Below are positions 44,927 through 53,699 of a stretch of DNA of 64,000 bases, one piece after another. The DNA comes from Acidimicrobiia bacterium. GTDB lineage: Bacteria > Actinomycetota > Acidimicrobiia > Acidimicrobiales > Bin134. Every line of letters starts with the position of its first letter. The first letter of the stretch is position 1. A model generated the notes under the pieces. The model worked only from the letters and a program-made list of their open reading frames with translations, searched no databases and was not told where the DNA came from. The stretch spans positions 1 through 64,000 of the forward strand of contig JAJDUJ010000025.1 in assembly GCA_022826705.1 (NCBI GenBank). The letters run 5' to 3'. A program made the translations under genes and the position numbers.

Positions 44927-46093
44927 GTGGCCAAACACCCGTTTCACGACATCGCCATCGTCGGCATCGCCAATTCCGAGCAAGCCCGTGTCCTTGAAGG
45001 CCACGATTCCACCACCATTACCTTCCAAGCCGTCCACCGGGTGCTGGCCGACACTGGCCTCACCCCGTGGGACATCGACGGCGTCGCCGCCGGCCCATTC
45101 AGCGGGCCGCTCACTTACTACATGCGAAACGGCCCGGCCTGGCGGAACCACATGGCCCCGTCTATCCCCATCATCTTGGACGCGGCCTCAGCCATCGCCA
45201 CCGGCCAGTGCCACACCGTGCTGGTAGCCCACGGATCGGCGGGCATCTACACCGAGCGGGCTTCCACTGCGCCGTGGACCCGGCCGGCCAACGAGTTCGT
45301 GGTGGCCTACGGCATGTTCACCGCGGCCGAGTTCGCCCTCATCGCCCAGCGCCACATGCACATGCACGGCACTACGCCAGAGCAGCTGGCCACGGTAGCC
45401 GCCACCATCCGCAACAATGGCCACGCCCACCCCGATGCGGTATACCACGGGCGGGGGCCCTTTACTCCGGACGACATCTTGGCGTCGCGCATGGTGTCCG
45501 ACCCCTTCCACCTGCTCGACTGCGCCATGACCTCCGAGGGGGCGTGCGCGCTGATCCTCACCACCCGGGAGCGGGCCCAGGATCTGCCCAACAAGCCGGT
45601 GTACATCCTGGGCGGGGCCTGCGACAGCTTCGGTCCCTCCTACCAGCACCCGCCGGCGTGGGACTTGGCCGGCCCCAGCGGCCGTAACAACGGCTACACC
45701 GGCCGGTGGGCGGCGCAGAAGTCGTTCGCCATGGGCGAGCTCGGCCCCACCGATGTGGACGTGTGCGAGTTCTACGACCCGTTCTCGTTCGAGATCATCC
45801 GCCAGTTCGAGGCCTACGGGTTCTGCGAAGAGGGCGAGGGCGGCGACTTCATCATGGACGGCCGCATCGGCCCCGGCGGGCAGTTCCCGGTTACCACCGA
45901 CGGGGGGACGATGTCGTTCAGCCACGGTGGGGCGGCGGTGCAGCAGCTCCAACGAGTCATCCGGGGGGTGGAGCAGCTGAGGGGCACCTGCGTGTCGTCC
46001 CAAGTGCCTGATGCCCAAGTGGCCATGTGCTCCAACGGCGGTGCCGGTGCGCTGTTCACCGACGTGATGCTGCTGGGAACAGAGACGCCATGA
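44927..46093 (+). CDS. Thiolase-like lipid-transfer protein (acetyl-CoA acetyltransferase superfamily)
   Basis: A 388-residue protein of the SCP-x/Ltp thiolase-like group, with IAIVGIANSEQ at the N-terminus, LLDCAMTSEGACALILTT and a C-terminal glycine-rich segment. Related proteins (Ltp2) act as retro-aldolases with a DUF35 partner rather than as thiolases. Start placed at GTG 44927; a TTG at 44870 would add unsupported residues. The stop overlaps the DUF35 gene (ATGA), giving a compact two-gene module. Confidence 0.8.
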   Translation: MAKHPFHDIAIVGIANSEQARVLEGHDSTTITFQAVHRVLADTGLTPWDIDGVAAGPFSGPLTYYMRNGPAWRNHMAPSIPIILDAASAIATGQCHTVLVAHGSAGIYTERASTAPWTRPANEFVVAYGMFTAAEFALIAQRHMHMHGTTPEQLATVAATIRNNGHAHPDAVYHGRGPFTPDDILASRMVSDPFHLLDCAMTSEGACALILTTRERAQDLPNKPVYILGGACDSFGPSYQHPPAWDLAGPSGRNNGYTGRWAAQKSFAMGELGPTDVDVCEFYDPFSFEIIRQFEAYGFCEEGEGGDFIMDGRIGPGGQFPVTTDGGTMSFSHGGAAVQQLQRVIRGVEQLRGTCVSSQVPDAQVAMCSNGGAGALFTDVMLLGTETP

Positions 46094-46512
46094 GCGAGAT
46101 CCTGCAACCCCAGTCGCCCGGCATCCCCCTGCCGGTGCCCACGATCTATTCCCAGCCCTACTGGGACGGCTGCCAGGTGGGCGAGCTGCGCTTTCAGCGG
46201 TGCCAAGACTGCGGTGCCATCACCATGGACCCGGCCCCCGCCTGCTCGGCCTGCTTCTCGGAGAACCTCGAATGGGAGGTCAGCACCGGCCTCGGCGAGG
46301 TGTACTCCTGGACCACGGTGTGGCGGCCCCAAACCCCCGCCTTCACCGTGCCCTACGTGGCCGTCATCGTCACCCTTGACGAAGGCTTCTGGCTGTTGGC
46401 CAGCATCATCAACTGCCCCGTAGACGCCGTCCACGTCGGCATGCGGGTCAAGACCACGTTCGTCGAATTGAGCGACGAGATAACCCTGCCCTATTTCGAG
46501 CCGACCGACTAG
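46090..46512 (+). CDS. OB-fold and zinc-ribbon (DUF35) acyl-CoA-associated protein
   Basis: A 140-residue protein with an N-terminal zinc ribbon (Cys-x2-Cys...Cys-x2-Cys: CQDCGAIT and CSAC) and an OB-fold. Its ATG lies within the stop of the preceding thiolase-like gene. In ChsH2-Ltp2 the DUF35 domain docks the thiolase-like aldolase, so this is the expected obligate partner. It converges on the CDF gene; both stops interlock in CTAG. Confidence 0.85.
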   Translation: MSEILQPQSPGIPLPVPTIYSQPYWDGCQVGELRFQRCQDCGAITMDPAPACSACFSENLEWEVSTGLGEVYSWTTVWRPQTPAFTVPYVAVIVTLDEGFWLLASIINCPVDAVHVGMRVKTTFVELSDEITLPYFEPTD

Positions 46513-47411
46513 AGGGAGGGCTCCAGATAAACGTGGGTGGCGGCGGGGACGGCGGCGCGCAGGCGCGCCTCTACCGCCGCGATGGCCGCGGGCATCTGGT
46601 CGGCCGATAAGTGGTCGGCGAAGTCCACTTCGGCGGCAACTAGGAGCTCCTCGGGGCCGAGGTGCTGGGTGCGCAGGTCCACCACCCGGTCGATTTCGGG
46701 GGAATCGTCTAACGCGGCCCGCAGGCGGGCTCGGTCTTCTTCGGTGGCGCTCTCTCCGATGAGAAGGCTCTTCATCTCGATGGCCAACACGATGGCGATG
46801 ATCCCCAGCAGCACGCCGATCACCAGGGTGCCCACGCCGTCCCAGCGGGGCTCGCCGGTGACCTCGGCCAGCACCACGGCGATGAGTGCGAACACCAAGC
46901 CGAACATGGCCCCGAGGTCTTCCAGCAGCACCACGGGCAGCTCGGGAGTGCGGGAGCGGCGGATGAACGTGCCCCAGGAGAGCTTGCCCCGCACCTTGTT
47001 GGATTCCACGATGGCGGTGCGGAACGACAGCGACTCGACCACGATGCCGAAGATCAGAATGCCGATGGCCACCCAGAGCGACTCCAGCTCGTGGGGGTGG
47101 CGCACCTTCTCGATGCCCTCGTTGATGGCGAACAGCGCGCCCAGGGTGAACAGGATGATGGACACCACGAACGACCAGAAGTACCGCTCTCGCCCGTAGC
47201 CGAAGGGATGTCGGGGGGTGGGATCCCGCTTGGACAATCGACCGCCCAAGAGCAGCAGCGCCTGGTTGCCGGTGTCGGCGCACGAGTGGACTCCCTCGGC
47301 CAGCATGGAGGCCGACCGGGTGACGGCGAATCCCACGAACTTGGCAATGGCGATGGCCAGGTTGGCGAAGAGCGCAGCCAATACTGCTTTGGTCCCACCT
47401 CCTGCGGCCAT
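46509..47411 (-). CDS. Cation diffusion facilitator (CDF) family transporter
   Basis: The 300-residue protein begins MAAGGGTKAV at ATG 47411; upstream frame is not coding. TM segments alternate with HSCADTGNQ and a cytoplasmic histidine/acid-rich motif near the second half; the C-terminal 80 residues are the soluble dimerisation domain. Family members expel Zn, Fe or Mn in exchange for protons. It is not linked to the neighbouring pathway genes. Confidence 0.85.
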   Translation of the reverse strand: MAAGGGTKAVLAALFANLAIAIAKFVGFAVTRSASMLAEGVHSCADTGNQALLLLGGRLSKRDPTPRHPFGYGRERYFWSFVVSIILFTLGALFAINEGIEKVRHPHELESLWVAIGILIFGIVVESLSFRTAIVESNKVRGKLSWGTFIRRSRTPELPVVLLEDLGAMFGLVFALIAVVLAEVTGEPRWDGVGTLVIGVLLGIIAIVLAIEMKSLLIGESATEEDRARLRAALDDSPEIDRVVDLRTQHLGPEELLVAAEVDFADHLSADQMPAAIAAVEARLRAAVPAATHVYLEPSL

Positions 47412-47440
47412 GCCCCAATGGGTAGCACACCGCAGGCGGG

Positions 47441-47446
47441 TAGTCT
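47441..47446 (+). promoter_or_regulatory. TAGTCT -10-like box for the hydratase gene (leaderless)
   Basis: TAGTCT is followed by seven bases and the ATG at 47454. Confidence 0.4.
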
Positions 47447-47453
47447 CAGTTCC

Positions 47454-48227
47454 ATGTTCAGCATTGGGATCAACGGTCCGGTGGCCCGGATCACCCTGGC
47501 CAACCCGCAGCGGCGCAACGCGCTGAGCCTGGAGCTGATGCAGCGCCTCACCGAAGCACTGCGCGAGCTGGGGGAGAAGACCGACGTTGGGGCGATTGTG
47601 ATCGCCGCTGAGGGACCCGCGTTTTCCGCTGGTCACGACCTGTCGGAGATGGTCGACCGGGATCCCGAGTTCTACGACGATCTGTTTGAGGCCTGCACCG
47701 AGCTAATGGACGCGGTTCACGCCGTGCCCCAGCCGGTGATCGCCGAAGTGGACGGGGTGGCCACTGCCGCCGGTTGCCAGTTGGTGGCGGCCTGCGATCT
47801 GGCCGTGGCCTCCACTGAATCGACCTTCGCCACTCCCGGCGTGCGCATCGGCCTGTTCTGCTCAACTCCGATGGTGCCCATCTCCCGGGCGGTGGGCCGC
47901 AAACGGTCCATGGAGATGCTGCTCACCGGCGAGCCCATCGACGCGGCCACTGCCGCGGAGTGGGGCTTGGTGAATCGGGTAGTGCCCCCTGAACAACTTC
48001 GGGATGAGGTCGACAAGCTGGCCGCCCAGATCACCCGGTACAGCGACGAAACCATCGCCATCGGCAAGCAGGCCTTCTACCGCCAGCTCGACTGCGGCGA
48101 GCCCGAGGCCTACGACCTCACCCGCGAGGTGATGGCGGCCAACGCCGCCACCGCGGATGCCCAAGAGGGCATCGACGCCTTCTTGACCAAGCGCTCCCCA
48201 TCGTGGTCGGGTCGCCAAGGGAGCTAA
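47454..48227 (+). CDS. Enoyl-CoA hydratase/isomerase family protein
   Basis: A 257-residue crotonase-fold protein, MFSIGINGPVARITL, with FSAGHDLSEM and EVDGVATAAGCQL oxyanion segments. The start at ATG 47454 removes a spurious N-terminal extension across the CDF promoter. It is followed 10 bp later by a MaoC hydratase: two different enoyl-CoA hydratases of opposite stereochemistry may serve one or more beta-oxidation cycles. Confidence 0.85.
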   Translation: MFSIGINGPVARITLANPQRRNALSLELMQRLTEALRELGEKTDVGAIVIAAEGPAFSAGHDLSEMVDRDPEFYDDLFEACTELMDAVHAVPQPVIAEVDGVATAAGCQLVAACDLAVASTESTFATPGVRIGLFCSTPMVPISRAVGRKRSMEMLLTGEPIDAATAAEWGLVNRVVPPEQLRDEVDKLAAQITRYSDETIAIGKQAFYRQLDCGEPEAYDLTREVMAANAATADAQEGIDAFLTKRSPSWSGRQGS

Positions 48228-48237
48228 CTTCCCGCCT

Positions 48238-48696
48238 ATGGGAACTGTCTTTGCCACTGTTGATGACCTGCCGGCCGCCGTCGGCCAGCACTTGGGGTGG
48301 AGCGACTGGATGGAGATCACCCAAGAGCGGGTGAACCAGTTCGCCGACGCCACCGGCGACCACCAGTGGATCCACATCGACCCCGAGCGGGCTGCCGCCG
48401 AGAGCCCGTACGGCGCCACCATCGCCCACGGCTACCTCACACTCTCGCTCACCAACATGTTCCTACCCAGCCTGATCACCGTGGAGCAGATCTCCATGGG
48501 CATCAACTACGGCGTCAACAAGGTGCGGTTCCCCGCCCCCGTCCCGGTGGGCTCGCGCGTCCGGGTAGGCGCCGAGCTCAGCTCGGTGGACGAGATCACC
48601 GGCGGTGTGCAAGCCGTCATCACCATCACCGTGGAAGTCGAGGGCAGCCCCAAACCAGCCTGCGTAGTGGAGAGCCTCACCCGCTACATGCGCTGA
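48238..48696 (+). CDS. MaoC family (R)-specific enoyl-CoA hydratase-like protein
   Basis: A 152-residue single-hotdog protein with FADATGDHQWIHIDPERA, the hydratase-2 motif (Asp and His preserved), then GATIAHGYLTLSL. Single-hotdog members form dimers or larger complexes and hydrate 2-enoyl-CoAs or acyl-ACPs. It sits between the crotonase gene and map. Confidence 0.85.
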   Translation: MGTVFATVDDLPAAVGQHLGWSDWMEITQERVNQFADATGDHQWIHIDPERAAAESPYGATIAHGYLTLSLTNMFLPSLITVEQISMGINYGVNKVRFPAPVPVGSRVRVGAELSSVDEITGGVQAVITITVEVEGSPKPACVVESLTRYMR

Positions 48697-48718
48697 GCCC
48701 GGTTGCGACGAGGGCCGG

Positions 48719-48724
48719 TAGAGT
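48719..48724 (+). promoter_or_regulatory. TAGAGT -10-like box upstream of map
   Basis: TAGAGT lies nine bases before ATG 48734 and no ribosome site is obvious, so near-leaderless transcription is plausible. Confidence 0.35.
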
Positions 48725-48733
48725 TAGCGGGCG

Positions 48734-49675
48734 ATGGCGAAGCGTAAGCGGTCGCGGACTGCGACGTTGGAGCGGGTGCCGATTTCGGATCCTCCGGTGC
48801 GGCCGGGTCTGGTCGGGCCGCGGCGGCGGGTACCTAGGGAGATTGAGCGACCTCCGTATGCCCGGACGGGGGAGCCGGGGCCTGCGACATCATCGTCAGT
48901 TCGCAGCGGCGAGGAGATCAAGGCCATGCGCCGGGCGGGGCAGATGGCCGCTGAGGTGCTGCTGTTCGCTGGGAAGCTGGTGGCCCCAGGGGTGACCACC
49001 GACAGCATCGACGCCGAGGTTCACGACGAGATCGTGCGCCGGGGGGCCTATCCCAGCCCGCTCAACTACCGGGGCTATCCCAAGTCGGTGTGTACGTCGA
49101 TCAACGAGGTCATCTGCCACGGCATTCCCGACAGCCGAGCGCTGGCCGACGGCGACATCGTCAACATCGACGTCACCGTGTTCCTCGACGGTGTCCACGG
49201 TGACACCTCGGTGACATTCGAGGTCGGCGAGGTGGACGACCACTCCCGCTTGCTGGTTCGGGAGACCCGGGCCGCCATGTACCTGGGCATCGGCGCGGTT
49301 CGGAACGGAGCGGCGGTAAACGCCATCGGCCGGGCCATCGAAACCCATGCCCGCGCCCATCGGCTTGGCGTGGTGAGAGAGTTCATCGGCCACGGAGTGG
49401 GCACCGAATTCCACTCCGGGTTGCAGATCCCCCACTACTACGAACGCAGTCACAGCACACCTCTGGAAACCGGGATGACGTTCACCATCGAGCCGATGCT
49501 CACGCTGGGTTCCCCCGACCTCTACCTGTGGGACGACCAGTGGACTGCGGTTACTGCCGACCAGCGACGCAGCGCCCAGTTCGAGCACACCTTGCTGTGC
49601 CACGACGACGAGGCGGAGATCCTCACCCGAACCCCCGCTGGAGAGGGTGCTGCCGAGGTTTACGCCAAAGAGTGA
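48734..49675 (+). CDS. map: Type I methionine aminopeptidase with N-terminal extension
   Basis: The 313-residue enzyme has the MetAP core with the metal ligands in NIDVTVFLDGVHGDTSV, FIGHGVGTEFH, TIEPML and EHTLL. The first about 55 residues are an extra, proline- and arginine-rich stretch (RKRSRTATLERVP...RPPYARTG), as in mycobacterial MetAP1c (MapB), where it aids ribosome or partner binding. Removes initiator Met from new proteins. No translocase gene is adjacent. Confidence 0.9.
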   Translation: MAKRKRSRTATLERVPISDPPVRPGLVGPRRRVPREIERPPYARTGEPGPATSSSVRSGEEIKAMRRAGQMAAEVLLFAGKLVAPGVTTDSIDAEVHDEIVRRGAYPSPLNYRGYPKSVCTSINEVICHGIPDSRALADGDIVNIDVTVFLDGVHGDTSVTFEVGEVDDHSRLLVRETRAAMYLGIGAVRNGAAVNAIGRAIETHARAHRLGVVREFIGHGVGTEFHSGLQIPHYYERSHSTPLETGMTFTIEPMLTLGSPDLYLWDDQWTAVTADQRRSAQFEHTLLCHDDEAEILTRTPAGEGAAEVYAKE

Positions 49676-49723
49676 TCTATCTCGGCATTCGCTGAGCGCG
49701 GATGTTCTTGTCAAGATGGGGCC

Positions 49724-50152
49724 ATGGCACTTCCCGTTGAAGACATCTTGGCCATCCAGAAGCTGGCCGCCGACTACAACCACCTGATTGACAGCGGCTC
49801 TGCGGAGGCTTGGGCCCAATTGTTCGTACCCGATGGCACGCTGGAGTTCGGTATGCCCGAAGGAGTGAAGGGACACGAGGACTTGGTCGCCTTCGCGGCG
49901 GCGATCAACCCGGCCACCCGCCATGTGATCAGCAATCTGTCCATCGAAGGGGAGGGCGACGAGGCGGTGGCCAACGTGTACTTGGAGGTGTACTACACCG
50001 CTCCCCCTGGCGAGCCTCGAGAGCTGATCATCACTGGTGTGTACCGCGACGTCGTGCGAAAAGAAGACGGGCGGTGGCGCTACGTGTCCCGCCAGATGAC
50101 GCCCGATTTGGGCGACTGGGCCCCCGCTCCCGACACCGTGGCCGGGGTCTAG
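49724..50152 (+). CDS. SnoaL-like/NTF2-fold protein
   Basis: A 142-residue cone-shaped alpha+beta fold with helix LAADYNHLIDSGSAEAWAQLF and the strand-rich half ending in WRYVSRQM. The family includes polyketide cyclases and ketosteroid isomerases; no catalytic assignment possible. Its stop interlocks with the DegV stop in CTAG (50149-50152). A second member is at 54813. Confidence 0.75.
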   Translation: MALPVEDILAIQKLAADYNHLIDSGSAEAWAQLFVPDGTLEFGMPEGVKGHEDLVAFAAAINPATRHVISNLSIEGEGDEAVANVYLEVYYTAPPGEPRELIITGVYRDVVRKEDGRWRYVSRQMTPDLGDWAPAPDTVAGV

Positions 50153-50973
50153 TCCCAATACCAGGCCAAGCCGCGCACGCCGGTGCCGGAGTTGATCATC
50201 ATTGCCTGGCCGAATTGGCTGATGAACGAGTCGGCGGGCTGCACCTCGGCGGTGACATCTTCCAGTAGTTCCACGGCCCTCTCGGGGACCTCGGCGTGGA
50301 GGCTGACCAGGTGCAGCTGGGCGTCGCCGTCTGTGGGACGAGTGCGTCGCCAGAGATTCAAGAGGCGCTGGTGGGCCGCTTCATCGCTGAGTGCCGGACG
50401 AAGGCGGCGGATCACCGCGTCGTGAATATCGAACATGGGGCGCAGTCCGATGAGATTGCCGGCTCGGCCTGCCAAACCCGGCACGCGGCCGCTGCGGATC
50501 AGCTGGTCGAGGTTGGCCAAAGCCCCTACCAGCTTCACCTGCTTGGCCACAGCTTCAGCCCTGGCCACCACCTCGTCGAGCGTCGCGCCGGCCCGGGCCG
50601 CCCGGGCCGCGGCCACCGTCACCAGTCCCTGACCGCCGGCTGCGGTTCGGCTGTCTACCACCGCCACCGGCCCGGCCGCGCTCTTGGAGGCCAGCACGGC
50701 TGACTGATGGGTGATGCTCAGGGTCGAGGTCACGGTTATAACGACCACCCCGTCGCCCTGGTCTTGGTCAGCGATGGCCTGAACAAAAGCGCCCGGAGGA
50801 GGACCCGAGGACGAGTGGGTCTTGGCGGCCAGGATCTCCGCAGTATCGATCTCACCGTCGGCCACTGTTCGGCCGTCCACGGTGATCATGAGCGGGACCA
50901 CTGCGATGTCCCAGGCCGCCCGCACCTCCTCTGGGAGCGCCGCGGTGCTGTCGGTGACGATGCCGACGGTCAC
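50149..50973 (-). CDS. DegV family fatty-acid-binding protein
   Basis: From GTG 50973 (overlapping the TGA of the upstream MFS gene as GTGA), the protein has 274 residues. It opens TVGIVTDSTAALP, with TSTLSITHQSA in the fatty-acid carboxylate-binding segment and VVDSRTAAGGQG. DegV/FakB proteins present fatty acids for phosphorylation. No FakA-like kinase gene lies here. A longer frame reading into the MFS gene is not real. Confidence 0.85.
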   Translation of the reverse strand: MTVGIVTDSTAALPEEVRAAWDIAVVPLMITVDGRTVADGEIDTAEILAAKTHSSSGPPPGAFVQAIADQDQGDGVVVITVTSTLSITHQSAVLASKSAAGPVAVVDSRTAAGGQGLVTVAAARAARAGATLDEVVARAEAVAKQVKLVGALANLDQLIRSGRVPGLAGRAGNLIGLRPMFDIHDAVIRRLRPALSDEAAHQRLLNLWRRTRPTDGDAQLHLVSLHAEVPERAVELLEDVTAEVQPADSFISQFGQAMMINSGTGVRGLAWYWD

Positions 50974-52232
50974 TCGCGGGCCTTTTCGACATCGACGTCG
51001 AGAATCGGCCGGACGGTGGCGGCCGAGGCCAGCACCAGCAGGCCCGATGCCAGCAGCACCGACCGGGTGCCGGGCAGCCCGGCCCCGTTCAGCCCGTCGC
51101 CGATGGCTCCCGCCCCCAGCGCGGCCGCTCCCAGCCCGATTCGGATCACCACGTGGAAGGCCGAGAAGGCCAGCACCCGTTCCTCTTCGCGGGGAATCTG
51201 GGCTTGGAGCGCGCTCATCCCCGACGTGAGGGCCACGGTGGCTCCGGCCCCGAACCCGGCGGCACCGAGGAAGGTCAGCCACACCGTCGGGCTCTGGCTC
51301 ATCAGCGCCACCAACGCCCCCATTGCCAGCGCTCCCCTTCGGGTGAGGACCAGCAAATCCACATGGCGAGACCTATGGGTGAGCGCGAGGCCAATACCCG
51401 CTCCCGCGCCGAACAACACGATGAGCACGCCATATTCGATGTCGGACGCCTCCAACTCCTCTTGCACCAGCTTGATGCCCAGAGAGAACAGGGCTCCCAG
51501 CCCAACGGCGGCGGCAGCGGTGGCGGGTAAAACCCTGCGCACCAGCGGCACCGACCAGGCATCGCGCAGCCGACTGGGGGAAATGGATATTTCGCTGTCA
51601 GAGATAGCGGCGCGGTCCGGGATTGCCTGAGGGGAGGGTTCCCGACTTTGAAGTCCACCGAGGGCTCGGGCGATGAAGAAGGCGGAAACACCGAAGGTGA
51701 GCGCGTCGATCCAGAAGACGAGGGCGTAGGGGTGCGATCCCAGCCAGCCATCGTCGAGTGGAAGCGCGGCGAACGCGGCGAACAGGCCCGCGCCAATCGG
51801 GATGTTGCCGTACGACGATCCCATCATGGCGGCGTTGGCCAGCGGCAGGTCGGACTCGTCCACCAGATCGGGGACGGAGGAGTCTCGAGAGGCCAGGAAC
51901 ACCACGCTGGGGGCCTCCAGTGCGAACGCCCACAAGTACACCCACCACAGCTCTTGCACGAAGGGGACTACCGCGATCATCCCGGCTCGCAGAAGGTCCA
52001 TGGTGATCATGGTCCGCCGCCGATCCCACCGGTTCACCAGCTTGGCGGCCAGCGTTCCGCCCAGGGCCGCGGGAATGAGCCGGAAGGCGAGAATGCCGCC
52101 CACCGCGGCGGCGGAGTCGCTCAAATGGTCTACCAGCGCCATGAGGGCGAAGGTGCCCATCCAGTCGCCCAGCGCGGACGCACCCTGTCCGACGAGAAGA
52201 CGACGAAAGCCGACCTGGGCGCGAAGGCTCAA
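50970..52232 (-). CDS. Major facilitator superfamily transporter
   Basis: The 420-residue membrane protein has at least ten hydrophobic segments, an N-terminal GDWMGTFALMAL helix and the loop motif between TM2 and TM3 (NRWDRRRTM), typical of MFS drug/enterobactin exporter-like members. TTG start at 52232 is the first in-frame choice; the start is uncertain. Coupled to DegV by a 4-bp overlap. Confidence 0.8.
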   Translation of the reverse strand: MSLRAQVGFRRLLVGQGASALGDWMGTFALMALVDHLSDSAAAVGGILAFRLIPAALGGTLAAKLVNRWDRRRTMITMDLLRAGMIAVVPFVQELWWVYLWAFALEAPSVVFLASRDSSVPDLVDESDLPLANAAMMGSSYGNIPIGAGLFAAFAALPLDDGWLGSHPYALVFWIDALTFGVSAFFIARALGGLQSREPSPQAIPDRAAISDSEISISPSRLRDAWSVPLVRRVLPATAAAAVGLGALFSLGIKLVQEELEASDIEYGVLIVLFGAGAGIGLALTHRSRHVDLLVLTRRGALAMGALVALMSQSPTVWLTFLGAAGFGAGATVALTSGMSALQAQIPREEERVLAFSAFHVVIRIGLGAAALGAGAIGDGLNGAGLPGTRSVLLASGLLVLASAATVRPILDVDVEKARE

Positions 52233-52269
52233 GGTTCTCAGGTCAGTAGACCGGCGAGGACTACAAGAA

Positions 52270-52896
52270 TCAAGGGTTGCTGGGGGTAGCTCCGACCCAG
52301 CTGTCGTTGTCGAAAACCAGTCGGTGGGCGGCGGCCTTCAGGCGATTGGGGGCTGGCAGCGGCTTATTTCCCAGAACGCGCTTAATCAATATGGGGATGA
52401 TGATCACGGTGGTGGCGATGGCGGCTTGGCCGTCGGCCACCAGGAGCATGAATGGGGGCAGAGCGGGCATGGTGATGAACACCACCAGCCCGGTATGGCG
52501 CAAGATGCGGCCCAGGGCCAGCCCGCCGAGCAAGAACAGGGCCGCGGGCCAGGCGATTACCGCGAACGCCCCCAATGCCGGTGAGAGCCCTCGGCCGCCG
52601 GCACCATTGAGGAACATCGACCAGTTGTGGCCGATGACCGACACAGCTCCCGCGAATGCCATCAGGAGCCAGCGGTCTCCGGCCAAGAACGGCCCTAAGG
52701 CACCCTTTCCCACGTCGAGCAGCCCACCCACTACCAAGGGGATGAATCCAGTCACTCGGTAGAGGCTGGTGCCCGACACCGTGCCGGTACCCACTTCGCG
52801 CAGATCCGTCCTGGCCAGCGATTGGGCAATCATGTAGGAGAAGGGAACCGCACCGGCCGCAAAGGCCACGATGAGCACCAGCGTCCCCCACATCAT
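52270..52896 (-). CDS. Glycerol-3-phosphate acyltransferase PlsY-like protein
   Basis: A 208-residue membrane protein (MMWGTLVLIVAFAAG at 52896; ATG 52935 would add 13 polar residues). Motifs of PlsY are present in altered form: TGTVSGTSLY (normally GSGN-GATN), DVGKGAL and GHNWSMFLNGAGGRGLSP. PlsY uses acyl-phosphate to make lysophosphatidate; motif 1 differs enough that activity needs proof. Divergent from the phosphatase gene. Confidence 0.75.
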   Translation of the reverse strand: MMWGTLVLIVAFAAGAVPFSYMIAQSLARTDLREVGTGTVSGTSLYRVTGFIPLVVGGLLDVGKGALGPFLAGDRWLLMAFAGAVSVIGHNWSMFLNGAGGRGLSPALGAFAVIAWPAALFLLGGLALGRILRHTGLVVFITMPALPPFMLLVADGQAAIATTVIIIPILIKRVLGNKPLPAPNRLKAAAHRLVFDNDSWVGATPSNP

Positions 52897-53000
52897 CGTT
52901 AGAGATTCTGCCCCATGCCAGGGCTGCTTTGCCACAGGTTGGGCAAGAAGGTTCCCTTTAGGCCCGACGATGTAGTTGGGCGTGGCAATATGGGGCCGAG

Positions 53001-53663
53001 ATGAGTTCCGGTGAACGAACCCGCTTGTTGTTGATCCGCCACGGCGAATCTGAGGTAACCGTCAAGCAGATCATCGGCGGCGATCTGGCCTGCACGGGTT
53101 TGTCGCCGCTGGGTCGCCGTCAGGCCGAAGCCCTCGGAGAGCGGTACATGCAGGGCTATGAGCCCAAAGTGGATGCACTGTGGGCGAGCACGCTGCCCCG
53201 GGCGATCGAGACGGCCGATCTGCTGTCTCCATCGCTGGGCGACTTGAAGGTGCATACCCATCCCGACCTGGTGGAACGCCGCCCCGGTGAGGCCGACGGC
53301 GTGGGCTATCAGGAGTTCGGCTCCCTATTTGAGTGGACCGGCGATTTCCACCCCCACTTGCCCTTGGCGCCCGGCGGGGAGAGCCTGGCCGCATTCTCCT
53401 ACCGCACTGGCCAAGCGCTCTATGAGCTGGTTGAGGGCTATCCCGGTACCACCATGATGGTGGTGTGCCACGGCGGGGTCATCGATATCGCCATGCGGCT
53501 GTTTATGGGCCTGGGGATGAATACGCAGTTCGTCCTATGGACCCTCAACACTTCCATCACCGAGTTTGTGACCACCGACGAGCCCGGCGTGTGGCGGCTG
53601 GTGCGATACAACGACGCCGCCCATCTGGACGGACTGCCACCCCGCACCGAGCCGGCCGAGTAG
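53001..53663 (+). CDS. Histidine phosphatase family (phosphoglycerate-mutase-like) protein
   Basis: The 220-residue protein has LLLIRHGESE with the phospho-acceptor His14, PRAIETADLL, ERRPGEADG (general acid) and VVCHGGVIDIAM. It hydrolyses a phosphomonoester; the substrate is not defined. Ends just before a hairpin and the selD terminus. Confidence 0.85.
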   Translation: MSSGERTRLLLIRHGESEVTVKQIIGGDLACTGLSPLGRRQAEALGERYMQGYEPKVDALWASTLPRAIETADLLSPSLGDLKVHTHPDLVERRPGEADGVGYQEFGSLFEWTGDFHPHLPLAPGGESLAAFSYRTGQALYELVEGYPGTTMMVVCHGGVIDIAMRLFMGLGMNTQFVLWTLNTSITEFVTTDEPGVWRLVRYNDAAHLDGLPPRTEPAE

Positions 53664-53690
53664 CCCGACGGCAACCGTTGGCTCGGGCTA
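53661..53690. terminator. Hairpin between the phosphatase and selD ends
   Basis: TAGCCCGA (53661-53668) and TCGGGCTA (53683-53690) are exact inverted repeats, with a nested CAAC/GTTG. The left arm contains the phosphatase stop. It could stall transcription from both sides; there is no poly-T. Confidence 0.5.
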
Positions 53691-53699
53691 ACTGGCCAG

